Shown: positions 1-10,855, numbered from the stretch's first letter. The stretch is 64,000 bases of DNA from Cryoendolithus antarcticus (GCA_002077065.1 NAJO01000035.1:310001-374000), one strand, 5' to 3'. Notes: a model not told the origin generated them from the sequence alone. Translations and numbers: made by a program.

Positions 1-1002
1 GAGTCACTCCAATACCGACTCTGGGGTGAAGCTCGGTCTCAACTCAGGCCAGATTAGTTCTATATGGTCACCTGCGAGTGATCTGAGAGTCAATAAGGAG
101 GTGCACTCGTGGGTGTTCAAGCCTAGCGACTATGACAGCTCCAAGACATATCCAGTCGCATACCTGATCCACGGCGGACCACAAGGCGCATGGAACGACG
201 CATGGTCAACGAGATGGAATCAGGCAGTCTTCGCGGAGCAAGGTTTTATAGTTATCGCGCCAAACGTAACAGGATCGACAGGCTACGGCCAGGCATTCAC
301 GGGTAAGTCATGCAACCCCCTCCTCGTTTCCACATACTGACAACTGCAGACGCAATCAACCAAAACTGGGGCGGCGACCCCTACCAAGATATCGTCAACG
401 TTTTCGACTACGTCGGCAAGCACATCCCTCAAGCCGACAATTCTCGTGCCGTGGCACTAGGAGCAAGCTACGGCGGTTTCATGATGAACTGGATACAAGG
501 CCAACCTCTTGGACGGAAGTTTAAGGCCATGGTCTGCCACGATGGCATATTCAGCACCGCCAACCTATTGTCAACAGAAGAACTCTACTTCCCATTCAAC
601 GACTTAGGCGGGTACCCTTGGAGTACCAAAGAGACAGACGCCGTACATCCTTTCACCACTGCATCAGCATGGCATAAGTGGGACCCTTCAGCACACTTGT
701 CCGAGTGGGCAACGCCGATGCTGGTAATCCACAACAGCAAGGACTACCGACTGCCGATCTCCGAAGGGCTGGCGGCGTTCAATGTGTTACAGGCGAAGGG
801 CATCGAGAGTCAATTCTTGACGTTCCCGGATGAGAACCACTTCGTGCTGGAGCCGGAGAATTCGCTTGTGTGGCATAAGACTGTGATCAATTGGATCAGG
901 AAGCATGTTGGGATGGAGCGTTTTGCGGGCGAGGAAGCAGGAGGAGTGGAGTACATGGGTGGTCTGAAGGTGGAGGAGACGAAGGAGACGAAGGAGACGT
1001 GA
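1..1002 (+). CDS. Dipeptidyl-peptidase 5-like serine peptidase (S9 family), 5' partial
   Basis: This is the C-terminal catalytic half of a prolyl-oligopeptidase-family peptidase; the gene begins before the window. The frame is open from base 2. A 47-bp intron (303-349, GTAAGT to CTGCAG) joins AFT to DAINQNWGG, giving the continuous alpha/beta-hydrolase fold. The nucleophile serine is in GASYGGFM, the acid is probably the Asp of HNSKDYRLP, and the His is in DENHFVLEPEN. The oxyanion-region signature LIHGGPQGAW lies upstream. Fungal DPP5 enzymes are usually secreted and release X-Ala or Ser-Ala type dipeptides; the signal peptide, if any, lies outside the window. The tail ends in a short charged repeat (ETKETKET) encoded by tandem 9-bp units. 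The next gene converges on it, 105 bp downstream. DPP5 is favoured over other S9 members because of the FTDAINQNWGG and SYGGFM context. Confidence 0.85.
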
Positions 1003-1107
1003 GATGACGGCGAAGTGATTGAAGCTAACATTACTCCTGGTAGTCCAGATGGCTTTATAACCAAGGCTGATGCTCCAGATTTCCAACGCACATGGATGCA
1101 CGGCCTC

Positions 1108-2700
1108 TTACTTCCTACCCTTGAACACCACCTCGCTGTCCTCGCTATCGCTCAGTGTCTTGTGCTCCCATACACGTGGGCTTAGCCGCTTGATCTCGTC
1201 GATCTTCTTGCCGTTGTCATCGTTGGCTGGTACTGCAGTGTTCTGTAAGTCCACAGCACCAGTGGCAGCGCCTTTGTCCGACTCTGGACTCAGCTCAAGA
1301 TGACTCACCGAAGCAGCCAGAGTCGTCTGGTCGACAAGCTCATGTACGTATCTGCAATTGATCCCAAACCTACAGTCCCCGATCTGAAAGAACCTGCAGA
1401 TCTTCTTCGGTGCCACCTTCACACCCATCACCGCCTGTGACGACACCTCAATGAAGGGCCCGCCGTTTGGGTTCTTCGCCCGCATCTCAGCTCTGTCTGC
1501 GGCTTTCTGAGCTTTCGCAGCATCCTTGGCCACTTTGTCACGCTCGCGCTGGACGAACGCTGCGTTTTTGGCGGCTTTGAAGGGTATGGCTAGGTTGATC
1601 TCGTCGCCAGGGAGAGCGGTACCGCCCCATGATACTGGAGCGACGATGGAGGGGTCGAAGACCTCGGGTTGCTTGGGTTTGCGCTTTGGCTTTGGTTTGG
1701 GAGGAGGCTTAGTGGTGTTGTCAGACTGTGCAGCTGGATCTGTGCGAGCTGCAACCTCTTCGGGTGGCTCGTCGGGCTTGGTCAGTAGCTCATGACGGTT
1801 CGCCACTGATTTGGGCTCAGCCCATTCCAGCACTGCTGCCTTGATCATAGCCTGTAGTGTGTACGCTGCATCGTTCCCAGCATTATGGAGGTTCACCGGA
1901 TTGATCTCCACAGAGGCCAGTAACGTCACCAAACCGCCGATGTTCTTCACCACCACCTTCTCCGTGTCGACGTGCGCAGCAATGTTTTGGACCTTCTTGA
2001 GATCGAACCCAAGCGTGTTCATGAAGACGATATCGCCGCCTGGGCCGTGAGCGACAAATATGATGGACCGATTCTCGAAGGCGAAGTCGGACGTGAAGTC
2101 AGTGGCTTCAGACAATCTAGCAGGATCATCGAATATGCGTTGAAGAGTTTTCGCGCCATCTCCCAGTCTGATCCAGGCGCTTGTGCCAAAGCCAAAGGCT
2201 TCAGGACAACCAGGTACATGCCGCTTGTTGCCGTGCAGAGCGTATTCCACAGGTCGGTAGTGTGCGTATCGGAGCTTCGCGAGGATTTCGTTGTAGATCA
2301 GAGCCGGCTCGCCAGGCTGAGAGCCACGCAGGTCTCGCGTGTCCAATACTGCAACACCGACTTCCGTGACTTCTTGCGAGTCGAATTCCCAGGCTTCGCA
2401 GTCGATACACACAAAGACTACATCCGCAAGGAAGGTGTTCGTCAAGGGCACAAGACGAAGCGCTTGAGAGATTTCATCCAGGTTGAGGGTTCCGATGCTG
2501 TAATCCTTGACTGGCTTGCGAGACTTCTTGTCTTCCTGGCGCGCGGCTGCGTTGCCTTCCTTGCGAGCTGCATGTTGGGCGGCAGTCTGCTCTGCTGAAA
2601 CACCGTTCATCTCTGCAGGAGCTCTTGGAGTCACATCTGTGGCTGCGATTGCCTCAGAGTTCATGCTGCCGTTCGGCAAGATTGGAGATTTGGCCGACAT
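1108..2700 (-). CDS. Gfd2/YDR514C-like RNase H-fold protein with C-terminal CCCH zinc finger
   Basis: Single-exon gene of 530 aa if it starts at the ATG at 2700 (MSAKSPILPNG); an in-frame ATG at 2781 would add 27 basic/proline-rich residues. After a low-complexity N-terminus (about 1-85) comes a DEDD-type exonuclease fold: VCIDCEAWE supplies the first Asp and Glu, FVAHGPGGDIVFM a middle Asp, and LHNAGNDAAYT the final His/Asp region. This matches the Gfd2/YDR514C-like C-terminal domain family, related to the yeast Dbp5-associated mRNA export factor Gfd2; nuclease activity is not established for that family. A lysine/proline-rich linker is followed by a CCCH finger, ICRFFQIGDCRFGINCRYVH, suggesting RNA contact. 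The combination points to RNA metabolism, but the substrate is unknown. Convergent with the DPP5-like gene. Confidence 0.75.
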   Translation of the reverse strand: MSAKSPILPNGSMNSEAIAATDVTPRAPAEMNGVSAEQTAAQHAARKEGNAAARQEDKKSRKPVKDYSIGTLNLDEISQALRLVPLTNTFLADVVFVCIDCEAWEFDSQEVTEVGVAVLDTRDLRGSQPGEPALIYNEILAKLRYAHYRPVEYALHGNKRHVPGCPEAFGFGTSAWIRLGDGAKTLQRIFDDPARLSEATDFTSDFAFENRSIIFVAHGPGGDIVFMNTLGFDLKKVQNIAAHVDTEKVVVKNIGGLVTLLASVEINPVNLHNAGNDAAYTLQAMIKAAVLEWAEPKSVANRHELLTKPDEPPEEVAARTDPAAQSDNTTKPPPKPKPKRKPKQPEVFDPSIVAPVSWGGTALPGDEINLAIPFKAAKNAAFVQRERDKVAKDAAKAQKAADRAEMRAKNPNGGPFIEVSSQAVMGVKVAPKKICRFFQIGDCRFGINCRYVHELVDQTTLAASVSHLELSPESDKGAATGAVDLQNTAVPANDDNGKKIDEIKRLSPRVWEHKTLSDSEDSEVVFKGRK

Positions 2701-3612
2701 TATGCGAGCGTGTGGTAAAGGTGGTCTTCTGGGGGGTGTAAAGCAAGGAGATATAGAACGCCAACCCACCTGGCGACTCACTAACGTCGATGGTGAGTGA
2801 ACGAGCCACTACTTCGCCTGGGTGAATGTCGACAATCGCGCGTCTCCAGTACGCAAGAAGGTGCGATGCTGCTCTTGCAAGAGCAAGAACGTGCCGACAA
2901 CTCGGCGCTCTCTCACGGCGGATAGTGAGGAGCGAGTGGCGGTCGAATATACGGCTCTTTGCACAGAACGGTCAAAAGTGGATTGGAGACGAGCTGCGTA
3001 TGCATGTGTGCCCGGTGCGGATGGCAAGGTGAAGTCCGCCTTCTAGTCACACACACTCCTGCCAAGACATCAAAGACAGTTCACGCGAGTTTGTCGATCA
3101 GGCACGCTTTTGCCAATGTACAGCTCTATACACTTCTGCACATAGATACTCAAATAACGCCTGGCTGCCCTCTGTAGCAAGTTACTAGAGTAGCAGCATA
3201 TACGAAATCCCCCGGCGCCTGTAGCCTTCCCATCCCATGGACATGGTCGCGTGATGATTGCAGTACTACTCCCCTCGAAAGTCACGTATAGGGCCGTCAA
3301 GGTCGCATTACGAATGATCTCGCGAGTTGGTGTAAATGTAATCGAGTGCTGTAGAAGCCGTTCATGTCTGTCGTGTGCTGGTGGGAGACCTGCCACTGCT
3401 CGGGTCTATGTCCCTGACTGTAATGAAAGAATGTGATGTCGGGACGGTGGTGTGTACCAGTCTGTTGTTGTAGTGATAAGTATGTGCATGAGAATCGAAG
3501 ATTGTTGTGTCCATTGCTTGGTGTCGATGCAGTCGATCATATCTGCAACTCAGTGCTGCAGTCCTGCCGGCGCTGAGTCCGATTGCTGCGGACGTTGAGG
3601 TGGATAGGGAGT
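2701..3612. other. Intergenic, about 0.9 kb
   Basis: Between two minus-strand genes. It should hold the promoter of the Gfd2-like gene (right of 2700) and the 3' UTR of the orphan that ends at 3613. Short open frames here have no recognisable protein features. No RNA gene or repeat was seen. Confidence 0.5.
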
Positions 3613-4410
3613 CTAGAACCAGGACACAGCCTGCTCCTCCTCGCCGTAAAGCTCATTGAGCAGATCATGGATCTCGCTAAGGTAATCGGGTGCTGCGAAG
3701 TATGCAAGATCACGCTCGTGCATGTGTGCAGCATCTGCCTCAGCCTCGACACTGTGTACGGTATTGCCAAATTCCTCAGCAACCTCATCAAGTTGAGCCA
3801 ACTCTTTGCCGAATGGGTTGTCCCGGGGTGCCTCAACGAAGCTGCTCTGCTTCTGGCTGAAGATCTCGACCGAAGAGTGGGCGCTTGGTGGCGGTGACTG
3901 CACACGAAGCGAACGCTGGCGGCTCAAGTTGACATGGGCCTTCTTGGAATGCGAGGCTGCTCGCGACGGGATCGATGGCGCGTCGAACGAGGAGACTTGC
4001 GACAGATGCGGCGACTGCAGTGGGGACGAGTTGGCTGAAGTCTCGACCGCAGGCTTGAAGTAGCAGCTCAGGTGGTTTGGCTCAGGTGAGACTGGCGAAG
4101 ACTCCATCTCGGTGTTGGCAGTGTCAGCAGAATGAACGCTGTTGGCTGAAGTGCTTGCATCGCTGTCCTCGCCAGAGCTGGATCCTGTCGATGATCCAGA
4201 CGCGCCGCGGTAGAAGACTGGCTGGGCACCCTGGATCTGCGGAGCTTCGAGTGCGAGCATGTTGCTGGTGGAGAGCAGAGCAATCGGCGACGAGATCTGG
4301 GTGCGAATGATTGGCTTGCCGCCACGCTGGGAGGCAGCGCGTCCGACGATCACGCTGCTGAGCTGCTCGGGCTTGTTGCGCCTGGTGGTGAAGGCGCGCA
4401 TGAGAGACAT
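3613..4410 (-). CDS. Hypothetical protein, disordered, 265 aa
   Basis: Single-exon gene of unrecognised function. The start MSLMRAFTTRRNKPEQLSS is basic, and the middle (about 70-190) is rich in Ser and Pro with several SP sites (SSPVSPEP, QSPHLSQ, VQSPPPS), which suggests a phosphorylated, disordered protein. The C-terminus (about 195-265) turns acidic and helical, for example EEFGNTVHSVEAEADAAHMHERD and then SEIHDLLNELYGEEEQAVSWF, which looks like the structured or partner-binding part. No signal peptide, membrane segment or known domain is visible. The long coherent frame and the change in composition along the protein favour a real gene over a chance frame. An approximately 950-bp leader and promoter region lies upstream. 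Confidence 0.6.
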   Translation of the reverse strand: MSLMRAFTTRRNKPEQLSSVIVGRAASQRGGKPIIRTQISSPIALLSTSNMLALEAPQIQGAQPVFYRGASGSSTGSSSGEDSDASTSANSVHSADTANTEMESSPVSPEPNHLSCYFKPAVETSANSSPLQSPHLSQVSSFDAPSIPSRAASHSKKAHVNLSRQRSLRVQSPPPSAHSSVEIFSQKQSSFVEAPRDNPFGKELAQLDEVAEEFGNTVHSVEAEADAAHMHERDLAYFAAPDYLSEIHDLLNELYGEEEQAVSWF

Positions 4411-5355
4411 GTTGCTGGTTGAGTTGCTTGGAGTGATGTGTCCGATGTTACTATCGAATAAGTCCTGGAAGCACTACGAGATGTAGCTCTCGTGAAGGTA
4501 GGCTGCGTCGGTGAATGCGTGTGATAGCTGCAGCTGGACAAACACTGGCCGTTGACTGTCTCAGACTGTCTCAACGGTGTTGACGTGACTGCACGGGTGC
4601 GGTAATGATCGAGACGAGAGACAAATTATCACAGACGCTGTCTCGGAGGCTGACTAGTTTCCGGGTTCCTCTGGAGTCCGGTGAATGAGTGTGGTGTCGA
4701 ATATCGATTTCCTTGGGTGGTTTGCAGAGTTTGCAGTGGGCGTTCGAAGAATGAGTGAGTGGATGCAACGATGCGCAGGCCTGGCGCGACTAGAAAGAGT
4801 GTGCGTTTCAAAGAGAATGACTAGGCGTCGTGGGCGGTTCTGCACGTTGTAGGTGTGTGAAGACGCTTGGAGAGGGAAGGAAAGGCTTGCATGGGCGCTT
4901 GAGGGAGTGTATCAAAATGACAGGCCTACGTGCGTGGCAGCGTGGAGGGGTGGAGACGGGACGCTGCCATGCAGCTAGCGAGCAAGTGCGACTGCAGGCG
5001 GCGTGTCTCGAAAAGAGTTTGTGGCTCATACGCTACTCTAATTGGTTAGACCGGCGTTTGAAGTATGCAGGCACGCCCGCACCCGCAGCGTTGAACCCCG
5101 GCAATCGATTGGTCTGGTCTCGATGGTGCCCGTGCGTACTGTCAACATCCTTGATCATGAGCGGCAGTGCCTGACCCCGTAGGAATCGCGTACTCCACTG
5201 ATGTTGCTGCAGTCATTACGATTCAGACATCCAGAGATTGATCTCGCGCCTATGCTATAGCCGCTTAAGTATGCTCGGACTCTCGGAGCACCTGGTGTTG
5301 GATGCAAAGATCTACTAGCCTGTCCTCCCCAGACGAACACCTGGCAGAACGTCAC
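4411..5355. other. Intergenic, about 0.95 kb
   Basis: Upstream region of the orphan at 3613-4410 and 3' flank of the decayed gene ending at 5356. Two CCAAT boxes in minus-strand orientation (ATTGG at 5041-5045 and 5108-5112) lie about 630-700 bp from the orphan's ATG. No convincing gene or repeat was seen. Confidence 0.45.
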
Positions 5356-6684
5356 TCACAACCTGAACCGTCGCTTCTCCTTCACATCAGCCAAGGGAGC
5401 CATCTCAATCCACATATTCAGGCTCTCGTTGACCTTGTTGAAGTCAGGACTAGAGGGTCGATCTCTCCCAGGAGTCGGATCCCACACCGTGATCGACTTG
5501 ATCGTCTTATGGCCCAAGGCTTCCGCATGCTGTATGAACAGCCAGGCGATCCCGTTCACGTTCGGAGACCTATCTCACCGACGTCAGTCATACTGCGTTC
5601 GCTGTTGAGTGCATCGTGGACAGCGCAGCTCACCCGACGAGGGCATCGAAAGCCTCTTGCTCGGCTGCGTTCTTCGATCGCATGAACTTCAAACCTGGGT
5701 ACGACTTCATGACGCCACTTGCAATGCCTTTGCTCCTGGCGCCTATCTCGCCCACAGCGCAGCTCTCTTGATTGACGATGTTCTCCCGGAAGATGTGCTT
5801 TAATCCACTCCGGTTGTGCTGGTCGGTGATAGACTTCCAGATGAGGAAAACGACATCACTCCATTGGCTCAGCTTCGGTAAGGGATGATCGTCTGGCACC
5901 TTCCCATTCGCGCTTCCATTCACTTTGAACCGTGGACCGAAGTTCTGAGCATGTAAGCGTGGTGAACAAGACTGACGATCCGTCTGGCGTATCGGAACCC
6001 GATTACCTCGTATGCAACGATGATGCCGTCCTTGACATTCATAATGTTGTTGTAAATGGCAAGTGTTGGCTACAGATCCATTAGTCTTTTCCATCACGAC
6101 TCCTCCCGACTCTCTGTGACTTTCCTTGTAAAGAACATCACGTCCATTACCTTTATGCGTACTTTCACATCTGTGTATCCAGCGCTTATCTACATTCGGT
6201 GGGGAGTCCTTGCTCGCGCCGATAGCGTCGAACGATAGCGCCAGTATGTCGGTGTACCACTCTGGTCCCATGCCTGCGAACCCTGTGTCTACGCGCCAGC
6301 CCCACGAGTCGAGATCGGAGGAATGGGTGAAAGCCGTCTGCTTCGCTTTGGCCGGATTCTGAAGGTCCTTGAGTAGTCTCTGGCCCCGACAGCGGTATTG
6401 CTGGAAGGCAGCCTGTTTCTCTTCTTCGGTCAGAGGCTTTTCCGAGGCATCTCGATTTCGTCTCCGAAAGCTGGGATGTTAGGCTTTATTTTGATGAGCT
6501 GTGAGCGATTTGCATGTATCATGTCGAGTCCATGCACTTTGAGGGCAACGGCTCTGTCTACATGCACATGGCCTCTCAGGCGTAGGCTATCGAAGTCTAT
6601 GGATTTAGTAAGCAAGAAGAGTGCGACTGCAGTGAGTATGGCGAACAGGGTCCGCTGCAGTCCGCTGGGCTCCATGTTCGCCAT
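5356..6684 (-). pseudogene. Probable decayed copy of the 7112-8591 membrane/secreted-type gene
   Basis: Closely related to the intact neighbour at 7112-8591. It starts with a similar membrane segment (ATG 6684 or 6675, ILTAVALFLLTK) and keeps the conserved blocks: LTEEEK, CRG, SWGWR, NVKDGIIVAYE (exon 6069-6007), GPRFKV...PLPKL..WSDVV (exon 5944-5634) and SPNVNGIAWLFIQH...KTIKS (exon 5569-5356). Introns at 6006-5945 and 5633-5570 have good consensus. Two faults are visible. First, the frame changes near an A run on the coding strand (6438-6441), where the N-terminal frame meets a stop at 6432-6430. Second, where the intact copy has donor GTACGT, this copy reads GAAAGT, and the nearest GT (6120) leaves the next exon out of frame. 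It also lacks two introns present in the neighbour. An unrecognised intron or sequence error could explain the first fault. Confidence 0.6.
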
Positions 6685-7111
6685 CTGCTACGAACGGTCT
6701 GCTAGTGCTTGTATCTGAAGGGTGAACTTCTGAAGCAACTCGATTCTGCGAAAAGTACATGCAGGGGGTTGAAAACAGCCTCAGCATGGATGTTGCCCTC
6801 GCAACCATGGGTGCAGGCAAACACATACGGGATCGGCGCATAAGATCTGCTTAGATGGTGCAGCAACGCAGGCGTGTGTTCACGGCCCTGGTGTGTACAG
6901 CAAGCAAAGCGCTCTCGGTGTCACTCGATGGCGCGACGCGGCGGATCCGCTTGCTGGCATGCCTTGACGGGTGTAGATCAATGTCTGCGAAGCTCACGAG
7001 CTGACTCTTATGCTGACGGTCATCGGCCATACAATATCCTATATCCCTTTCACAACATGCTACACAAGTACACAGCCTCTGCACTGCGTTGAATCGCACT
7101 CAAAGCACAAC
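6685..7111. other. Intergenic between tandem paralogues
   Basis: 427 bp that would carry the promoter of the decayed copy and the 3' UTR of the intact copy. Nothing distinctive was seen. Confidence 0.45.
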
Positions 7112-8591
7112 CTATAGCCGTGATCGCCGCCGGGTATCCTGCACATTTGCCACAGGAGCCAACTCGATCAGCAAGTTCATGTTCTCGTTCCAATTCCCCA
7201 TATCCGTCAGCTTCGGCACTGCTGGCGCCGGGTCCGGATTCCAAATGGTGACAGACTTGATGGTCTTCTTGCCCACAGCCTCGAAATGCTGTATGAGCAG
7301 CCAAGCGGTTCCGCTGACATTAGGCGACCTGCAGCACGTAAGTATATCGAAGTATAGGTCCTGCAAGTACAAGATGTGCATGACCTACCCTACCAAGGCC
7401 TCGAATGCAGCTTGCGCCTTACGGTCATCCGACTGAGTGAACTTATGGCCCGGAAAGTTCTTCAGTCTACCGTTGCCGTTGCCCATGCTCATTACCGCTT
7501 GCTCCGCAATCGCTACGCTATACGGGTTGAGGACACCGGTGTGAATGATATGCTTGAGTCCGCCGCGGGTAGCATCGGTAGTCAGGTTTGACCTACTCCT
7601 TGATCATTAGCATTTGCGGGAAGTTCCATGGATATAGGATCTACCGCTACCATGGAGGCGCTGGATACATTTATTCCTGTGCCTACCATGCGAGCCATAC
7701 CGCATCACTCCACCTGCCGTATGGTAAGCTTCTCATCACTGCGCGAAATAAAGTTGAGACTAGACTCACTGCGCTAGCTTGGGAAGTGGCCGGTCCGCGG
7801 GCACTTCGCCCTCTGTCCTACCCATCACCCGGAAGCGCGGACCAACGATCTAGTTCAGTGATCAGTCGAGACGGAGCTAGCAAGATCATGAGGATACTGT
7901 ACATCGTAAGCAATGATGACACCGTCTTTGACATTGAAGATGTCCTCGTAGTATGCTCCTGTGGGCTAAGTGCTGTCAGTGTTGGGACGCAGACAAGTCC
8001 TGAGTGGCGACGTACGGGGTACACCACATCACGTGTGCCATCCCTATGAGTGGTTCGAATGTCGTGTACCCAGCGGACGTTATTATTGGGTGGCTCATCT
8101 TCGCTTGCACCAATTGAGTCAAGTACGTTTTTCAGTCCGTACTCACGCACGGGTGCGCCTTGGGCTGTCGACTCCACATTGATTCTCCAGCCCCAGGAAC
8201 CGATATCAGAGAAACTTCTCCACGGAGATGGCGTGTGTTTGGTGGGATCGCGAAGAATGCCTAATAATTTCGCCCCGCGGCAGCCATAGTCGTGGTAAGC
8301 GGTGGTCTTCTCCTCTTCCGTGAGCTTGAACTCGACAGGCGCGGGCAAGTCCGTCTCGTCCTCGTTGGAGTCGCTTTCTTCGGACCCGCTGCTGTCGGCT
8401 CTACGAATGGCCTGAGGAGGCGGCTTCGATCCCGCGAAGGGCGACTGGAGTGAGTGTGAGAGTCCTTCGTTTCTGTCGCTCCCTAGGTACGAGTCACCGA
8501 ATGTGATCGGTCCGGTCAGGAGGCAAAGTGCAAATGCTGCGAGTAGGGCTACCAGCGCCAGCTGCAAACCGTTGAGCTCGAGTCTCGTCAT
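7112..8591 (-). CDS. Single-pass membrane or secreted protein of unknown function, intact tandem paralogue, 388 aa
   Basis: Six exons fit one frame: 8591-8016, 7965-7903, 7849-7770, 7713-7687, 7592-7389 and 7328-7112. The introns are 50, 53, 56, 94 and 60 bp, with phases that match, donors such as GTACGT and GTGAGT, and branch points such as CTGAC and GCTAATG. The N-terminus (about 7-30, GLQLALVALLAAFALCLLTG) is a signal anchor or signal peptide. An acidic Ser-rich linker follows, then conserved blocks TEEEK, GCRGAKLLGIL, SWGWRI, HRDGTRDVVY, NVKDGVIIAYD, VGPRFRV, PLPKLAQWSDAVWLAW, GGLKHII and AWLLIQHFEAVGKKTIKS. The layout (W-S-D-hydrophobic-W, then GLKHI, then AWLLIQH near the end) resembles large lineage-expanded families of unknown function in Dothideomycetes; that comparison is from memory. 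Topology (secreted or type II membrane) is open. Confidence 0.75.
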
Positions 8592-9692
8592 CTGTCAGAG
8601 CGTGCCGTGTGGTGTCGGGCTGTAGCATCGTAACAGCTCACGACTGGCTTCATGCGTCGAATACTGGTAGCAAACACCAAGTATTCATTCACCGCAAGCG
8701 CCAGACTGGTGCGAGAACGCATGCGCGTAGTGTCATCTGCGAGTAAACATGTGCATTTTGTCGCAGGGACGGCAGTGAGACCGACAGAACATTTCAGCGC
8801 ACATATAGAACATCCCATTCCCCTGTACTGTGGTCGAAGTGTGCGATCGAAGATCGCTTGCACTGAAATGTAGCACAACCTCTCAATGTTATGACGGTTT
8901 TGGGTATAAGCGTTATGGCTCCCATCATCGGACTCCGGTTGGCGCAATTGACGGCAGGAGAGACACCACAGGTCTAATTCTTCTGGGTGCTGTAAACATG
9001 ACGCGGAAAGACATGTAGACAGAAAGTTGAGCTGGAGATGAAATGGCAGAAAGTACTTGCATAGGTACTGCGAGAAGAATAGCTGTCGATGTGGCGCCTT
9101 GAAAGACTGGCGGGCACATATTCGCAGGCAGCTAAGTAGATGATTTGCACACGGTGAGAGCGATTGTAATGGGACGGCGATCCTAACAGCATGATATGAA
9201 CAACATAGAAACGCGAGAGCGCGTACGAAGGAGAGAAGTCAATCTTGGCGCGCGGGAAGCCCGCCGGCGAAAGTAGCGCTAGTCTCTTTCGGGTAGGCTG
9301 TTGATTTGATCGTCGCCCGCAGACAATAATGAAGAGAGCTTCAAGTCCCCATACTCTGGATCGCGACTCCATATGTAACTAGCTCTCTTCAACCAGTGTT
9401 GACTGCTCTTCTCACGATCAACACGGCTGCACCAGTGGCCCCACAAGCGCGTCGTGAAGGAAGCTAGACGCGTTCCTGCATCTGACCCCACCACGACCTC
9501 TGCCCTAAGTTCAGTGACAATCAATACCACGCGACACAATCTGAAGTAACTCACCGCCAACTTCACTGCTGTACTTCGGTTGATCCTTGCCATCACTTCG
9601 ACCAACATCCGTCCAAGTCACACGATATAAGGTAGCACACCGCCGTGCGAGTGGAGGCAACACCATCAGGCTGCACCTCACTCCAACTCACC
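8592..9692. other. Divergent intergenic, 1.1 kb
   Basis: Lies between the start of the intact secreted-type gene (minus) and CKS1 (plus), so it holds both promoters. Several short open frames show no domain or signal. No RNA gene or repeat was identified. Confidence 0.45.
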
Positions 9693-10192
9693 ATGTCGAT
9701 CGACATCGACTTCACTCGACGCAACAAGAAGCCTCGCCTGCTGAGCGATCCGGAGAAGGACAAATTGGAGGAGTTCATTGACAATATACACTATTCATCA
9801 CGGTAAGATCCGCTGGCGGCCGATGAAGCCTCAGCGAAAGTGGCCTGCTGATCAGGCTCCCTTCATAGGTACAACGATGACCAGTTCGAGTACCGGCACG
9901 TGCAGCTTCCGAAGGCTATGCTCAAAGCAATACCCAAAGACTACTTCGACAATGGCAGAGGAACGCTGAAGCTGCTGTGGGAGGACGAGTGGAGAGGGCT
10001 GGGAATCACGCAGAGTTTGGGGTGGGAGCATTATGAGGTGCACGAGCCGGAGCCGCATATCTTGCTGTTCAAGTAAGCATTGCACCAGGCATCAATGAAC
10101 CATGAAGTTCTGCTAATACACTCCCTTTCGGCGCCCGATGAACTACCAGGCACCCACCCACTGAGGCGGCAGGGATCATCGTCAAGGAGTGA
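9693..10192 (+). CDS. CKS1: Cyclin-dependent kinase regulatory subunit Cks1/Suc1
   Basis: Small adaptor that binds Cdk1 and phosphorylated substrates in cell-cycle control. Exon 1 is 9693-9802. An intron (9803-9868, GTAAGA to CATAG) restores [19 protein letters not shown]. The family signature is complete: the HVQLP block, the anion-binding arginines and tryptophan in [20 protein letters not shown], and the hinge motif [11 protein letters not shown]. The 3' end has two readings. Without a further intron, translation stops at 10074-10076, straight after LLFK. With an intron at 10074-10149 (GTAAGC, branch-like TGCTAATAC, acceptor CTACCAG) the protein gains [14 protein letters not shown] and stops at 10192. 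The second is preferred because fungal Cks1 proteins usually carry a short tail after LLFK. Length is about 116 aa. Confidence 0.9.
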
Positions 10193-10855
10193 GAATAGGA
10201 TGTAAAGGGAACGAGTTGAGCGTAGTGACTGGTCTCACATCGAGCGCGAAGCGAGGAGACCGTGGAAAAGCCCGGGCCGTTGATACGGTCCACGGGCAGT
10301 CAAAGGGGGGCTTCAGAGTGGGCTGCCCTGGGGAGGCAGCGAAGTTGTCAATCCGCGTGACGCGGCGTGACCTGATATCACGCATACTGCTCAGCTCGGG
10401 ATACGAGAGTAAGGGCTTCATCGGGCGGCGTTCAGGTGGGTGCTCTCAACTCAAGATGTGAAACGGCCTGCTTCGATTCGAGATTGTCTATAGTACGAAA
10501 CGATACTTGCGGGACTGCTCTCGGTATTGCTGTCCGTGTGAGCTTCAAGGTCGCGGATCTCAATTGGGTACGACGTCGTGGCGAAGTCCGTTGACGTCTT
10601 CAATGTTGTTGCAGACAGATATCTCTCTATGGCAAAGCGAGGCTTTCGTCGGCTGGGCTTGCCCAACGCGGACGCTCCATCCACAGCTCAATTCGCAAGC
10701 TTCGGCGCCATTACTTTCATGATATGCTTATCTCATGCGAGGGCAGGTGCTATTGTAGGCGAGGTAGTCATCCTCACAATCTAGGTATTGTGTCGTCTCT
10801 CTTCATCCATATCCAGAACCTGAAGAACTGCTATCGACGTCCCTAACCCGCCAAC
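10193..10855 (+). other. Intergenic upstream of the MATE transporter
   Basis: About 660 bp between CKS1 and the transporter, expected to hold its promoter. Small open frames on both strands show no protein features. Confidence 0.45.

Noticed and set aside
5630..6271. 213-codon minus-strand frame as a gene of its own
   Set aside because: It crosses the conserved exon and intron boundaries of the paralogue family and only its parts match; treated as part of the decayed copy.
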